From Corynebacterium glaucum (GTDB taxonomy: Bacteria > Actinomycetota > Actinomycetes > Mycobacteriales > Mycobacteriaceae), in the NCBI RefSeq assembly GCF_030408855.1, contig NZ_CP047358.1, forward strand, positions 992,001 to 1,056,000: a stretch of 64,000 bases of DNA, read 5' to 3'. Positions 1 to 7,153 of the stretch are shown here, one piece after another. Each line of letters opens with the position of its first letter. The first letter of the stretch is position 1. Under the pieces are notes generated by a model. That model was given only the letters and a program-made list of their open reading frames with translations, searched no databases and had not been told where the DNA came from. The position numbers and the translations under genes were made by a program.

Positions 1-591
1 CTGAACCAGCCTGAAGAGGTTGTCGACTCGCGTTTGCCCAGAAGTAGGCTCCATTATTGCCTCCTGCGACGCTGCATCGAGGTGCAGGAGAATATTCTTG
101 GGGTAAGACTGATCAAACCAAGCCCATGAAATGGATTCTCTCCCGGCTAGGTTGAGCGTGCGCTTTCTGTCGCGATTGGCACCGCGATTCAAGAGCTCTG
201 GGACGATTCGTAGGAACCCGACACGGAAAGTAGACAGTCGCTCACTTGCGTGACAGAGCATCGCATAATGACCCACTGCTTCGTCTGGGAGCATCCAGCC
301 GAAAGGTTGCTTAGAGTACTTACAGTCAACTTCGACCCCCAGGATCTGAAAATCCATTAAAAGCCCGTCTTGGATGACCCTGTCGAACGTGCGGCGAATG
401 TTGATCTCAAGAAGGGATCCGATGTGGGCGAGTTCAGTCTTGCTTAGCTGGTCAGGATCGAACCTACCGGTGTGCTGTCCGTCATAGGCCTGGTCAAAGG
501 TCTGTCGAAAAACGCGGCCCATCTCCTCGCCTTGAGGAATTTCCACCCGAAAGTGTTGAGCGAGTTCTTGTGCGGTGACTTGATCAAACAC
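1..591 (-). CDS. NaeI-family type II restriction endonuclease (3' end beyond window)
   Basis: Reading the minus strand from a GTG at 591 (an in-frame TTG at 594 is the alternative) gives 197 codons with no stop before the window edge. The product lines up, from memory of NaeI, along its whole visible length. It has a YDGQHTGR block near residues 36-43, then KTELAHIGSLLEIN, and then the PD-(D/E)xK centre VEVDCKYS, in which D and K are the metal-site residues. GWMLPDEAVGH, GANRDRKR and ILLHL follow. NaeI cuts GCCGGC and needs a second effector site; the same target is inferred here. The gene starts 9 bases after the stop of the methyltransferase, in the same frame, as expected for a co-transcribed R-M pair. 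The position matching NaeI Leu43 is Ala. The C-terminal DNA-effector domain lies outside the window. Confidence 0.88.
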   Translation of the reverse strand, partial: MFDQVTAQELAQHFRVEIPQGEEMGRVFRQTFDQAYDGQHTGRFDPDQLSKTELAHIGSLLEINIRRTFDRVIQDGLLMDFQILGVEVDCKYSKQPFGWMLPDEAVGHYAMLCHASERLSTFRVGFLRIVPELLNRGANRDRKRTLNLAGRESISWAWFDQSYPKNILLHLDAASQEAIMEPTSGQTRVDNLFRLVQ

Positions 592-600
592 CAATACAGA

Positions 601-1626
601 TTACGAAACGCGGATATCCAGTTTCTGCTTAATTGGATCAAAACCCCTATTCAGGGCAGCGTACGTACTGATTGCGGAGTATATAGACCTGCCAATAGCT
701 TCAGCCACTGGAGGAGGAAATGCGTTGCCTACTTGCCTCCATTGGGCGGTCTTGCCTCCTTGCCACCGCCAATCTGCAGGGAAGCCCTGGAGGATACCTC
801 CCATTGGCACAGTGAGACGAGGAAGATTCTCGGGATCGCCGACTGGGAAGTCAGGCCCGGGTGGCTCTTCTGCAATCGAAGAACCCTTGATCCCCATCGC
901 TCGCCAGGCTTCCTTCGCGCGGGTCGGACCGACGTCTGGTCCGCCATGCTTTTTCGAACCGCCTACAAGGGTAGGGGCTACGGCGGTAGCCTGATCGGCC
1001 CAAGCGTCCGCCCCTGGCCAGCCATTTTCGGCCATCATGTCTCGCAGTGCATCCCCAACAGTGATCCGGTGCTCCATGGGTCCAGGCCAACTGAAGTGAG
1101 GTGCGATTTCTTCTTGAAGAGCAACCAGAATGAACCGCGGTCTGAGTTGGGGAACTCCGTAGTCGGCAGCTTGGAGGAGATCCCAGAACACCGTGTATCC
1201 CAGATCATTGAGTCGCTTGATGACCTGCGCCCGGTATGACTCGAACCGCCTCTGTGCTAACCCCTTCACATTCTCAAGCATCACGGCTCTGGGTTCAATT
1301 TCCTTCACCAGCCGGAGAGCCTGGGGGAACAAATCTCTTTCATCGTCAGCGCCAAGTTGCTGGCCCGCTATTGAAAATGGGGGGCAGGGGACACCACCGG
1401 CTAAAAGATCGATCTCGCCATTCCATCGAGTGCCATCGAGATCATGCACGTCCATTTCAAGAACTTCGACACGCTTTCCGCCTAGCTTAGAACGGTTTGC
1501 GCGCAGGGTTTCAGCAGCCCACGAATCGATTTCAACCATTGCTTTATGAGCAAACCCCGCACGCTCTAAACCGAGGGCCTGCCCACCCGCGCCAGCGCAG
1601 ATTTCGAGAGAGGTCAATCGAGGCAT
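601..1626 (-). CDS. DNA (cytosine-5-)-methyltransferase of the NaeI-like R-M system
   Basis: A 341-residue C5-cytosine methyltransferase that would protect the host from the adjacent endonuclease. Motif I (AdoMet binding) is ICAGAGGQ at residues 9-16. Motif IV is GGVPCPPFS, with the catalytic Cys at about 81. Motif VI is ENV at 118-120. A QLRPR motif VIII, a LQGFPADW motif IX and a QVGNAFPPPVAEA motif X follow, so the enzyme is complete in canonical order. I place the start at ATG 1626 because a GGAG box lies 5 bases upstream; a TTG at 1662 extends the frame but has no ribosome site. GCCGGC specificity is inferred from the NaeI-type partner, not read from the target domain. Base composition is lower in GC than in the core genes, consistent with transfer. 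Confidence 0.92.
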   Translation of the reverse strand: MPRLTSLEICAGAGGQALGLERAGFAHKAMVEIDSWAAETLRANRSKLGGKRVEVLEMDVHDLDGTRWNGEIDLLAGGVPCPPFSIAGQQLGADDERDLFPQALRLVKEIEPRAVMLENVKGLAQRRFESYRAQVIKRLNDLGYTVFWDLLQAADYGVPQLRPRFILVALQEEIAPHFSWPGPMEHRITVGDALRDMMAENGWPGADAWADQATAVAPTLVGGSKKHGGPDVGPTRAKEAWRAMGIKGSSIAEEPPGPDFPVGDPENLPRLTVPMGGILQGFPADWRWQGGKTAQWRQVGNAFPPPVAEAIGRSIYSAISTYAALNRGFDPIKQKLDIRVS

Positions 1627-1728
1627 GATAGCTCCAGTCTTAGTTCTTGGCTTATCTGCCAAAAAATATAATCCCGAACTCTACACGTCTGGAGCAGAGT
1701 AGAAAAAGTGTGCGATTAGGCATTCGAC

Positions 1729-2055
1729 GGCGGGGATATCCGCGGGTGTCAGTAGAGGGCGCAGAGGCAGCAGCCGGCACCCAAAGAGTTTCACTGTGCT
1801 CGTTCAGACTCGGAGCGCCAGAAACGAGATCACAGAAGAGGTGGCGAAGTTAGCCACACCGAAGTAGTACTCCTGGCAGATGGTGGTGAGGTGATCGCCG
1901 TGGCGGGCGCCGATTTCCGAGTTATCTGCGCAGTTCGCGAACTGGGGTCTCCTCGGGAGCTTCACCCGGCTCGATCCTGCCGCCGGGAGCCCCCACATGC
2001 CCTCTATTGCCTTTCTGGAGCCTCGCTGAGCGGCGAAGACTTGAACGTCACACAC
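1729..2055 (-). pseudogene. Broken Nudix (MutT-type) hydrolase gene
   Basis: The minus strand encodes pieces of a Nudix pyrophosphohydrolase spread over three frames. The first piece ends FAAQRGSRKAIEGMWGLP. Restoring one missing G at about 1981-1986 gives GGRIEPGEAPEETPVREL, which fits the Nudix pattern G-x5-E-x7-RE-U exactly. That frame then stops at TAA 1924-1922. The next recognisable piece, EIGARHGDHLTTICQEYYF, is back in the first frame, and EHSETLWVP lies in the third. The usual N-terminal strand before AAQR is short or missing. The remnant sits directly downstream of ldh on the same strand. Which nucleotide it cleaned up cannot be told. Confidence 0.8.
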
Positions 2056-2105
2056 GGAAATCGGTTTGAGGGCCAGTCAAGGGGCCGTCGTGAGGCAAAT
2101 CCCCG

Positions 2106-3101
2106 TTAGTCCGTCAGACCAGTGCTCTCGATGACCTCGCGCAGAGTCTGGGCGGACTTGTCGAACTTTGCGAACTCGTCCTCGGACAGGCGCAGCTCGA
2201 CAACGTTGCGCACGCCGTTGCGGTTGAGGATGGTCGGGGTGCCGATGTAAATGTCCTCGCGCGCGTACTCGCCCTGGAGCAGCGCGGAGATCGGCAGTGC
2301 GACATCCTCGTTGCGCAGGATCGCCTTGGTGATGCGGGCGAGTGCGGAGCCGATGCCGAAGGAGGTGTTGCCCTTGCGCTTGATGATGTCGTAGGCGGCG
2401 TCGCGGGTCTTCACGAACATCTCGTCGATTTCGTCGTAGATGCCCGGGTTGGTCTCGGCTTCCTTCTCCAGCATCGCGTGCAGCGGTACGCCGGCGACGG
2501 TGCCGGTAGAGATGACCGGGAGCTCAGAGTCGCCGTGCTCGCCGATGATGTAGTTGTGCACGGCCGACGGAGCGAGGTCGAAGTACTTGCCCAGGTTGTG
2601 GCGCCAGCGCGCGGTATCCAGCACGGTGCCGGAGCCGATGACCTGGCTCGACGGCAGACCGGTCTGCTTCCAGGTGACGTAGGTGAGCACGTCAACCGGG
2701 TTGGTGGCCACGAGGTAGATGCCGTTGAAGCCGTTGGCCATGACCTCGTTGTTGATGGACTCGAAGATCTTCACATTGCGTGCCACAAGGTCGAGGCGGG
2801 TCTCGCCCTCGCGCTGCGCAACACCGGCGCAGTTGACCACCATTGCGGCATCGCGGCAGTCTTCGTAGGTGCCAACGGTGACATCGATGTTGTGGCCGGA
2901 GTACGGCACGGAGTGGGAGAGGTCCTCAGCCTGCGCCCAGGTGAGCTCCTCGTTCAGGTCGATGATCGCCAGGTGATCGGTCAGGCCCTGGTTCAGCAGA
3001 GCGTACGCGTACGCGATGCCGACAGCACCTGCGCCGATGAGGACGACCTTGGTGCCGGGGGTGACTGGGAGGTTGTTCGGATTTGCGTCGATGCCTGGCA
3101 T
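2106..3101 (-). CDS. ldh: L-lactate dehydrogenase
   Basis: NAD-dependent L-lactate dehydrogenase, 331 residues, interconverting pyruvate and L-lactate in the cytoplasm. The Rossmann glycine motif GAGAVG is at residues 23-28. Substrate-binding Arg102 lies in GETRLDL, Asp162/Arg165 in TVLDTARWR, and the catalytic His189 in IIGEHGDSE. The start chosen is the ATG at 3101, preceded by an AAGGGA ribosome site; a longer frame to 3173 exists but adds a tail the family lacks. The gene follows the amino-acid permease on the same strand after about 108 bases. The window also carries an NAD-independent lactate oxidation operon at 29-34 kb, so this cell can both make lactate and consume it. Confidence 0.95.
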   Translation of the reverse strand: MPGIDANPNNLPVTPGTKVVLIGAGAVGIAYAYALLNQGLTDHLAIIDLNEELTWAQAEDLSHSVPYSGHNIDVTVGTYEDCRDAAMVVNCAGVAQREGETRLDLVARNVKIFESINNEVMANGFNGIYLVATNPVDVLTYVTWKQTGLPSSQVIGSGTVLDTARWRHNLGKYFDLAPSAVHNYIIGEHGDSELPVISTGTVAGVPLHAMLEKEAETNPGIYDEIDEMFVKTRDAAYDIIKRKGNTSFGIGSALARITKAILRNEDVALPISALLQGEYAREDIYIGTPTILNRNGVRNVVELRLSEDEFAKFDKSAQTLREVIESTGLTD

Positions 3102-3209
3102 GGCGAGATCCCTTCTGCGTTTCCAATAGCGCTCGATGGCTTCTGACACCACCCATTGTCCCACTTTGGTCATACCTTCGCCGGGTAGCCGGGTGGTTCG
3201 TGATCGAGG

Positions 3210-4652
3210 TTACTTGCGGTCGTAGGGGGAGTGGGCTGAAGCAATTGCTTGAGGACGCCCTGACGCGTAGTAGAGCACCGTCATCACGGTCAAGAATCCG
3301 ACACCGACAGCCAACGCGAGGTGGTAGCGCGGTTGCCAGACCATGATGCCGAAGGTGAAGAGGATGAATGCGATAGCGAAGTACTGCCCGTAGGGCCAGA
3401 AGGGCACGGGAAAACGCAGGGCCTGTACCTCGTTGGGGGTCATGTGGCGGCGGGAGGCGACGTGCGCGAGGAGGATCATTAGCCAGACGAAGACTGTAGC
3501 GAAGGTGGCCAAGGCTGCGATGGTCTCAAAGACGTTTGGGAAGATCGCGTTGAGCACGACCCCAACGATGAGCACGACGAGCAAACTGATCGTGGTCATC
3601 ACCGGGATGTCGCGGACGGTCTTGGCCATCGCCTTCGGTGCGAGACCTTCCTTGGCCAGGCCCGTGAGCACGCGCCCGGTGCCGAAGAGGTCGGCGTTGA
3701 TCGCGGACAGTGCCGCTGTGATGACGACGACGTTGAGCAAACCCGCCGCCCAGCTCACGCCGAGCGTGCTGAAGATCTGGACGAAGGGGCTCTCTTCGCC
3801 GTCGATGGTGGGCCACGGGTTGAGCATAAGGATGATGAGGATGGCCAGCACGTAGAAGATGAGGATTCGTGCAGGCACGGTGTTCACCGCGCGGGGGATC
3901 GAGCTGTCCGGGTTGTCGGCTTCCGTGCCGGCAACGCCGATGATCTCGGTGCCGCCGAATGCGAAGAGTACGAGGATGAACGACGCGATCATGCCCTCGA
4001 AGCCATTGGGGAAGAATCCGCCGTGGCTCCACAGGTTGCTGATGCCCGTCAACTCGGGGTTCTCGCCGAGGTTGAACGCAAGGATTGCTGCGCCGCCGAC
4101 AATCATGCCGACAACGGCTGCGACCTTGATCAGGGTGAAGGCGAACTCGAGCTCACCGAACCACCGCACCGAAGCGAGGTTGGCTGCGCCGATGATGAGC
4201 AGTGTCACGGAGATCCAGACCCACGCCGGCGTGGTGGGAAACCAGAACTTCATGTAGATGCCAATGGCGGTGAGGTCAGCGAGACAGACAATCATCATCT
4301 CGAAGGCGAACATCCAGCCGGTGATGTAGCCGCCCAGACCTCCGAGGTGCTCTCGGCAGTACACCGCGAATGAGCCCCGCACGGGGTGGCGCACCGACAT
4401 CTCGCCCAGTGCGCGGAGCATGAAGTACACGACCGCGCCGCCGAACAGGTACACCAGCAAAACGGACGGGCCAGCTGCTTGAATCGCCCCGGCGGACCCG
4501 TAGAACAGACCGGTACCAATCGCCGACCCCAGCGCGATGAAGTGAATATGTCGGTGGGACAGCCCCCGCTTCGTTACCGGTGCGCGGTTCCCGGTGTGCG
4601 TTCCGGCGGTATTGCCTGGAAAGGATCCGGTTGGCTGCTGAGGTTGAGGCAT
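3210..4652 (-). CDS. Amino acid permease, APC superfamily (AAT type)
   Basis: A 480-residue integral membrane amino-acid:proton symporter. The N-terminal cytoplasmic segment ends in RGLSHRHIHFIALGSAIGTGLFYGS, the hallmark first helix of the AAT family (ProY, CycA, AroP and relatives). GEMSVRHPVRGSFAVYCRE follows helix 2, and FAFGGTEIIGVAGTEADNP marks helix 6. Twelve hydrophobic segments are expected and about that number can be counted. Substrate specificity cannot be set by eye; ProY/ThrP-like neutral amino acid transport is possible. ATG 4652 is used although only a weak purine stretch precedes it. The gene lies upstream of ldh on the same strand, with a gap large enough for a separate ldh promoter. 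Confidence 0.88.
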   Translation of the reverse strand: MPQPQQPTGSFPGNTAGTHTGNRAPVTKRGLSHRHIHFIALGSAIGTGLFYGSAGAIQAAGPSVLLVYLFGGAVVYFMLRALGEMSVRHPVRGSFAVYCREHLGGLGGYITGWMFAFEMMIVCLADLTAIGIYMKFWFPTTPAWVWISVTLLIIGAANLASVRWFGELEFAFTLIKVAAVVGMIVGGAAILAFNLGENPELTGISNLWSHGGFFPNGFEGMIASFILVLFAFGGTEIIGVAGTEADNPDSSIPRAVNTVPARILIFYVLAILIILMLNPWPTIDGEESPFVQIFSTLGVSWAAGLLNVVVITAALSAINADLFGTGRVLTGLAKEGLAPKAMAKTVRDIPVMTTISLLVVLIVGVVLNAIFPNVFETIAALATFATVFVWLMILLAHVASRRHMTPNEVQALRFPVPFWPYGQYFAIAFILFTFGIMVWQPRYHLALAVGVGFLTVMTVLYYASGRPQAIASAHSPYDRK

Positions 4653-4963
4653 CGGATTGTGAAGACCTTTATGGTGTGTGAATCAGCTGTGACACCCTGA
4701 GCATAGCTGGGGCCGTTCCAGCTTCGTGACAGGTGTATATCAGTGCACGCCGGCGCATTCTGCGGGGCGGGAAACCGTGTGGTGGCTATTTCGCAACGTC
4801 ACTAACCCGCCTGGAAACAAACCTAGCTATACGAACTGCCGGACATCGTGCCACTCCCAAAGCCGCGCGCAGCGGGAAAGTCTTAGCTACCTGCGATTGA
4901 ATGAATAAAGCTTCAGGTTAGGATATTGCCCACCTCGGTGAAGCAAACCGATGTCCCAACGGT
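4653..4963. other. Intergenic region with no recognisable gene
   Basis: About 310 bases between the permease start and the 3' end of the DUF6414-like gene. The permease promoter must lie here, but I see no convincing -35/-10 pair. I also see no hairpin followed by a T-run that would end the upstream gene. Composition becomes AT-richer toward 4960, at the boundary of the accessory segment. Confidence 0.5.
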
Positions 4964-5764
4964 TTAGCGGAAGATGGAGAGGACATCGAGTACAACAGCC
5001 GGGCCAGCGATAAATTGATCCTGATTCGACTCAGTAGGACCTTCCTTTTCGAGTTGTCGGCGACGTTTACGGTCTAGAAGGTTTAAGCCGGGGAGCGAGG
5101 CAATCAGATACCACTGACCTGGGGGGATTACCTTCGTTACCTTACCGATTATTCGGTAAGGGCCATCGAACTTGGCGCCCGGCGCGATCCACTTTTTGTC
5201 GAGAGTTCCTAGAACTTTCCATTCAGTGTCATCGTCTTCCCCCACCACCACAGGAGCTACGTCAAATGATTCGAAAAAGCTGCTCATTCCTTCGAGCGAT
5301 TGTGTTTCGGGCAGACCTGTAGTATCTAAGCCTATCGAGCTAGCGGTGTTCCGGAGCGAGCCGAACGTTCGAAGTGTTTCGGCCAGCTCTTTACCGTTCG
5401 AGAGATATGAAATGAAATCGGGGATAAATATCTCACACTCCCATTCAATGAGAGCGCCGGTTCCAATGTCAGCGAAGTCCAATTCCGGTTCAAACACCCG
5501 CACCCAGCCGGTAGTCTCAGGATTACTATTCCCCGCGTCGATTAGCCGACTCAATTTTGAAGCAGAGTGGTCTCCCTGGCTAATCACGCTCTCCGTTGCA
5601 GAGTTATCCCCGATATCAGCCTTGATGACGGAAAAATCCATCCCGCCGCCACGATCTCGCCCCTGGACGATCCGAGAAGAGCTCGATTCACGGAGACCAC
5701 CCTCGATGACGGAGATATAGCCGTCGAGGGCGACGGTATTGAGGTAATCGTGCTTGATGAGCAT
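4964..5764 (-). CDS. Uncharacterised protein, possibly DUF6414 family
   Basis: A 266-residue soluble protein with no signal peptide and no membrane helix. The N-terminus (YLNTVALDGYISVIEGGL, then a Ser/Gly-rich loop with DRGGG, then SQGDHSASKLSRLIDAG) resembles what I recall of DUF6414 proteins, which open with a D-x-L-x-S-x-x-x-Q-x-x-GG-like element. The family assignment is tentative and no biochemical function is known to me. The middle has acidic EPELDFADIGTGALIEWEC, and the C-terminal half has a small beta-rich stretch around WKVLGTLDKKW...GPYRIIGKV. The gene stands alone and is clearly lower in GC than the helicase and repair genes downstream. It lies between a permease and a wrecked gene in the accessory segment that starts with the R-M system. 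Confidence 0.6.
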   Translation of the reverse strand: MLIKHDYLNTVALDGYISVIEGGLRESSSSRIVQGRDRGGGMDFSVIKADIGDNSATESVISQGDHSASKLSRLIDAGNSNPETTGWVRVFEPELDFADIGTGALIEWECEIFIPDFISYLSNGKELAETLRTFGSLRNTASSIGLDTTGLPETQSLEGMSSFFESFDVAPVVVGEDDDTEWKVLGTLDKKWIAPGAKFDGPYRIIGKVTKVIPPGQWYLIASLPGLNLLDRKRRRQLEKEGPTESNQDQFIAGPAVVLDVLSIFR

Positions 5765-6076
5765 TCATTAACAGTAAAGCAATTGTGTCTTGCCCGTCAT
5801 CCAAAGCGTTCTGCTTTAGCGGTTCTAAATTCTGCTTTGTTAGGCGAAGTCCCCAATGATGCAGACGCTTAATTTGAAGCAACAAATTCCATTTGAAATG
5901 GTTTTGTACAGCTTAGTCACGGCGGTGTCTTGCCCTAGCTAGACTGCTTGATGTTTGATTCGGAATTCGGTGTCATGGAAACGCGCGGTCTGTATTCCTG
6001 TCGTGCAGATCGACCACGGTGTCTCAGTGCGCCATCAGTAACCTTGGACACAGAGATATCTGTAATAGCGCCTGGC
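5765..6076. other. Intergenic region, AT-rich, no gene seen
   Basis: About 310 bases between the start of the DUF6414-like gene and the end of the wrecked membrane gene. It must carry the promoter of the former. I see no RNA gene, no convincing inverted repeat and no reading frame that looks real in either direction. Confidence 0.5.
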
Positions 6077-7041
6077 CTACTCCAACAGGCCGACGCTCCC
6101 CGCGTCGAGTACGCGAGTAATCGAGAAGCCCCAGCAGATCGGGAGTGCCATTTGGATGTAATTACCCATGTTCGCGCCCGTTAGACCGATGCCCAGCCAC
6201 AGTGCTCGCGATAAAGGGCTCCCAGAGATGCCGATCACGTTGCCGATAATCATCGCGCAGCCCTTGCCCATGCCTGACACGCCGAACGCGGCGGTGGTTT
6301 CTTGACAATCGGCAGCACTGAGAAGTGTAGGCATCGGTCGAGTTCGCCAGATCCATCGGCACACCCAGCACACCGACAATGAAGTGGATGTACGGGGCCA
6401 CCGCCTCCGACAGCACGGCGATCAGCGACAGGGCGATCTGCTCGAGCACCAGGAACACCATCACCACAGCCACACCTTCCGCAGGCAGCAGATGGTTCCA
6501 GATCTCATTAGGAGAGGGGCCAATCACAGACGATGCCCAGCCGACGGTCCAATTTGCCGGCCGCGTGGCCATTACAACCTCTGGCCCGCGCAACGCCGGG
6601 ACTCCGGTGAGGTCTGTTGAGTTGCAAATCGGATCATCCTGATCGCGGAAGCAGTACCAACCATCCTCTGACTGCCACGTCATCGCGGTACCTTCCACAC
6701 CGCCCTCATTAATACGTCTCAACGTCGACGAGGCAACTCGTGTTGTCTTGCACTGCCACAACTTCCACTGAGCCGCCATCGACGCCTTGGACTTCTTCCC
6801 AAACCGTCAGTGCGCCGACAATAAATCCTTCTTCATCCTTAGCAGGAGCTCAATTCGCAGGGGAACTTTCCTCAGCAGAGGTCTCTGCAGTTCGTTCCGA
6901 TGGCGGGTCGGGCTGAACGCTCTCGGTGGCCGTGGTGGTGATGGTGGTGAAGGACTTGACTGCGTCTGAGTCCGACGTGTCGGGTCCACAGACACTCAAC
7001 GGCTGCAGCAATACGGCGACTACTCGTACACAGCGCCTGAC
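6077..7041 (-). pseudogene. Multiply disrupted membrane/lipoprotein gene
   Basis: Joining minus-strand frames from 7041 down to the TAG at 6077 gives one coherent protein. It starts with a hydrophobic stretch ending LSVC (a weak lipobox) and a Thr/Ser/Glu linker (FTTITTTATESVQP). A folded segment follows (VGALTVWEEVQGVDGG ... NTSCLVDVET, then GTAMTWQSEDGWYCFRD), and then at least three hydrophobic helices (VVMVFLVLEQIALSLIAVL; MIIGNVIGISGSP; YIQMALPICWGFSITRVL). It is broken by an in-frame TGA at 6852-6850, a frame change at the TAA near 6710 and a second one near 6330. There is also no normal start codon: upstream of the linker a TAG at 7044 closes the frame. I do not recognise the family. 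The extracellular Cys pairs and the Thr-rich linker suggest a surface protein. Confidence 0.68.
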
Positions 7042-7090
7042 CTACGCGGCAAATTGGGGGCGGTGGGGGTTGGTGGGGCGTTGGGCGGGC

Positions 7091-7101
7091 CGTCGATAAG
7101 C
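7091..7101 (+). repeat. CGTCGATAAGC motif, copy 1
   Basis: Intergenic copy 53 bases before the DEAD-box helicase start, continuing GAAAAGCTCC. One of 14 identical 11-mers in the window (see findings). Confidence 0.85.
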
Positions 7102-7153
7102 GAAAAGCTCCTTTTAACAGGTTGAAGCGATGTTCACGTAGGGTTGGTGGGCA

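Noticed and set aside
1627..1662. TTG start for the methyltransferase at 1662
   Set aside because: No ribosome site; ATG 1626 has GGAG at the right distance and starts just before motif I.
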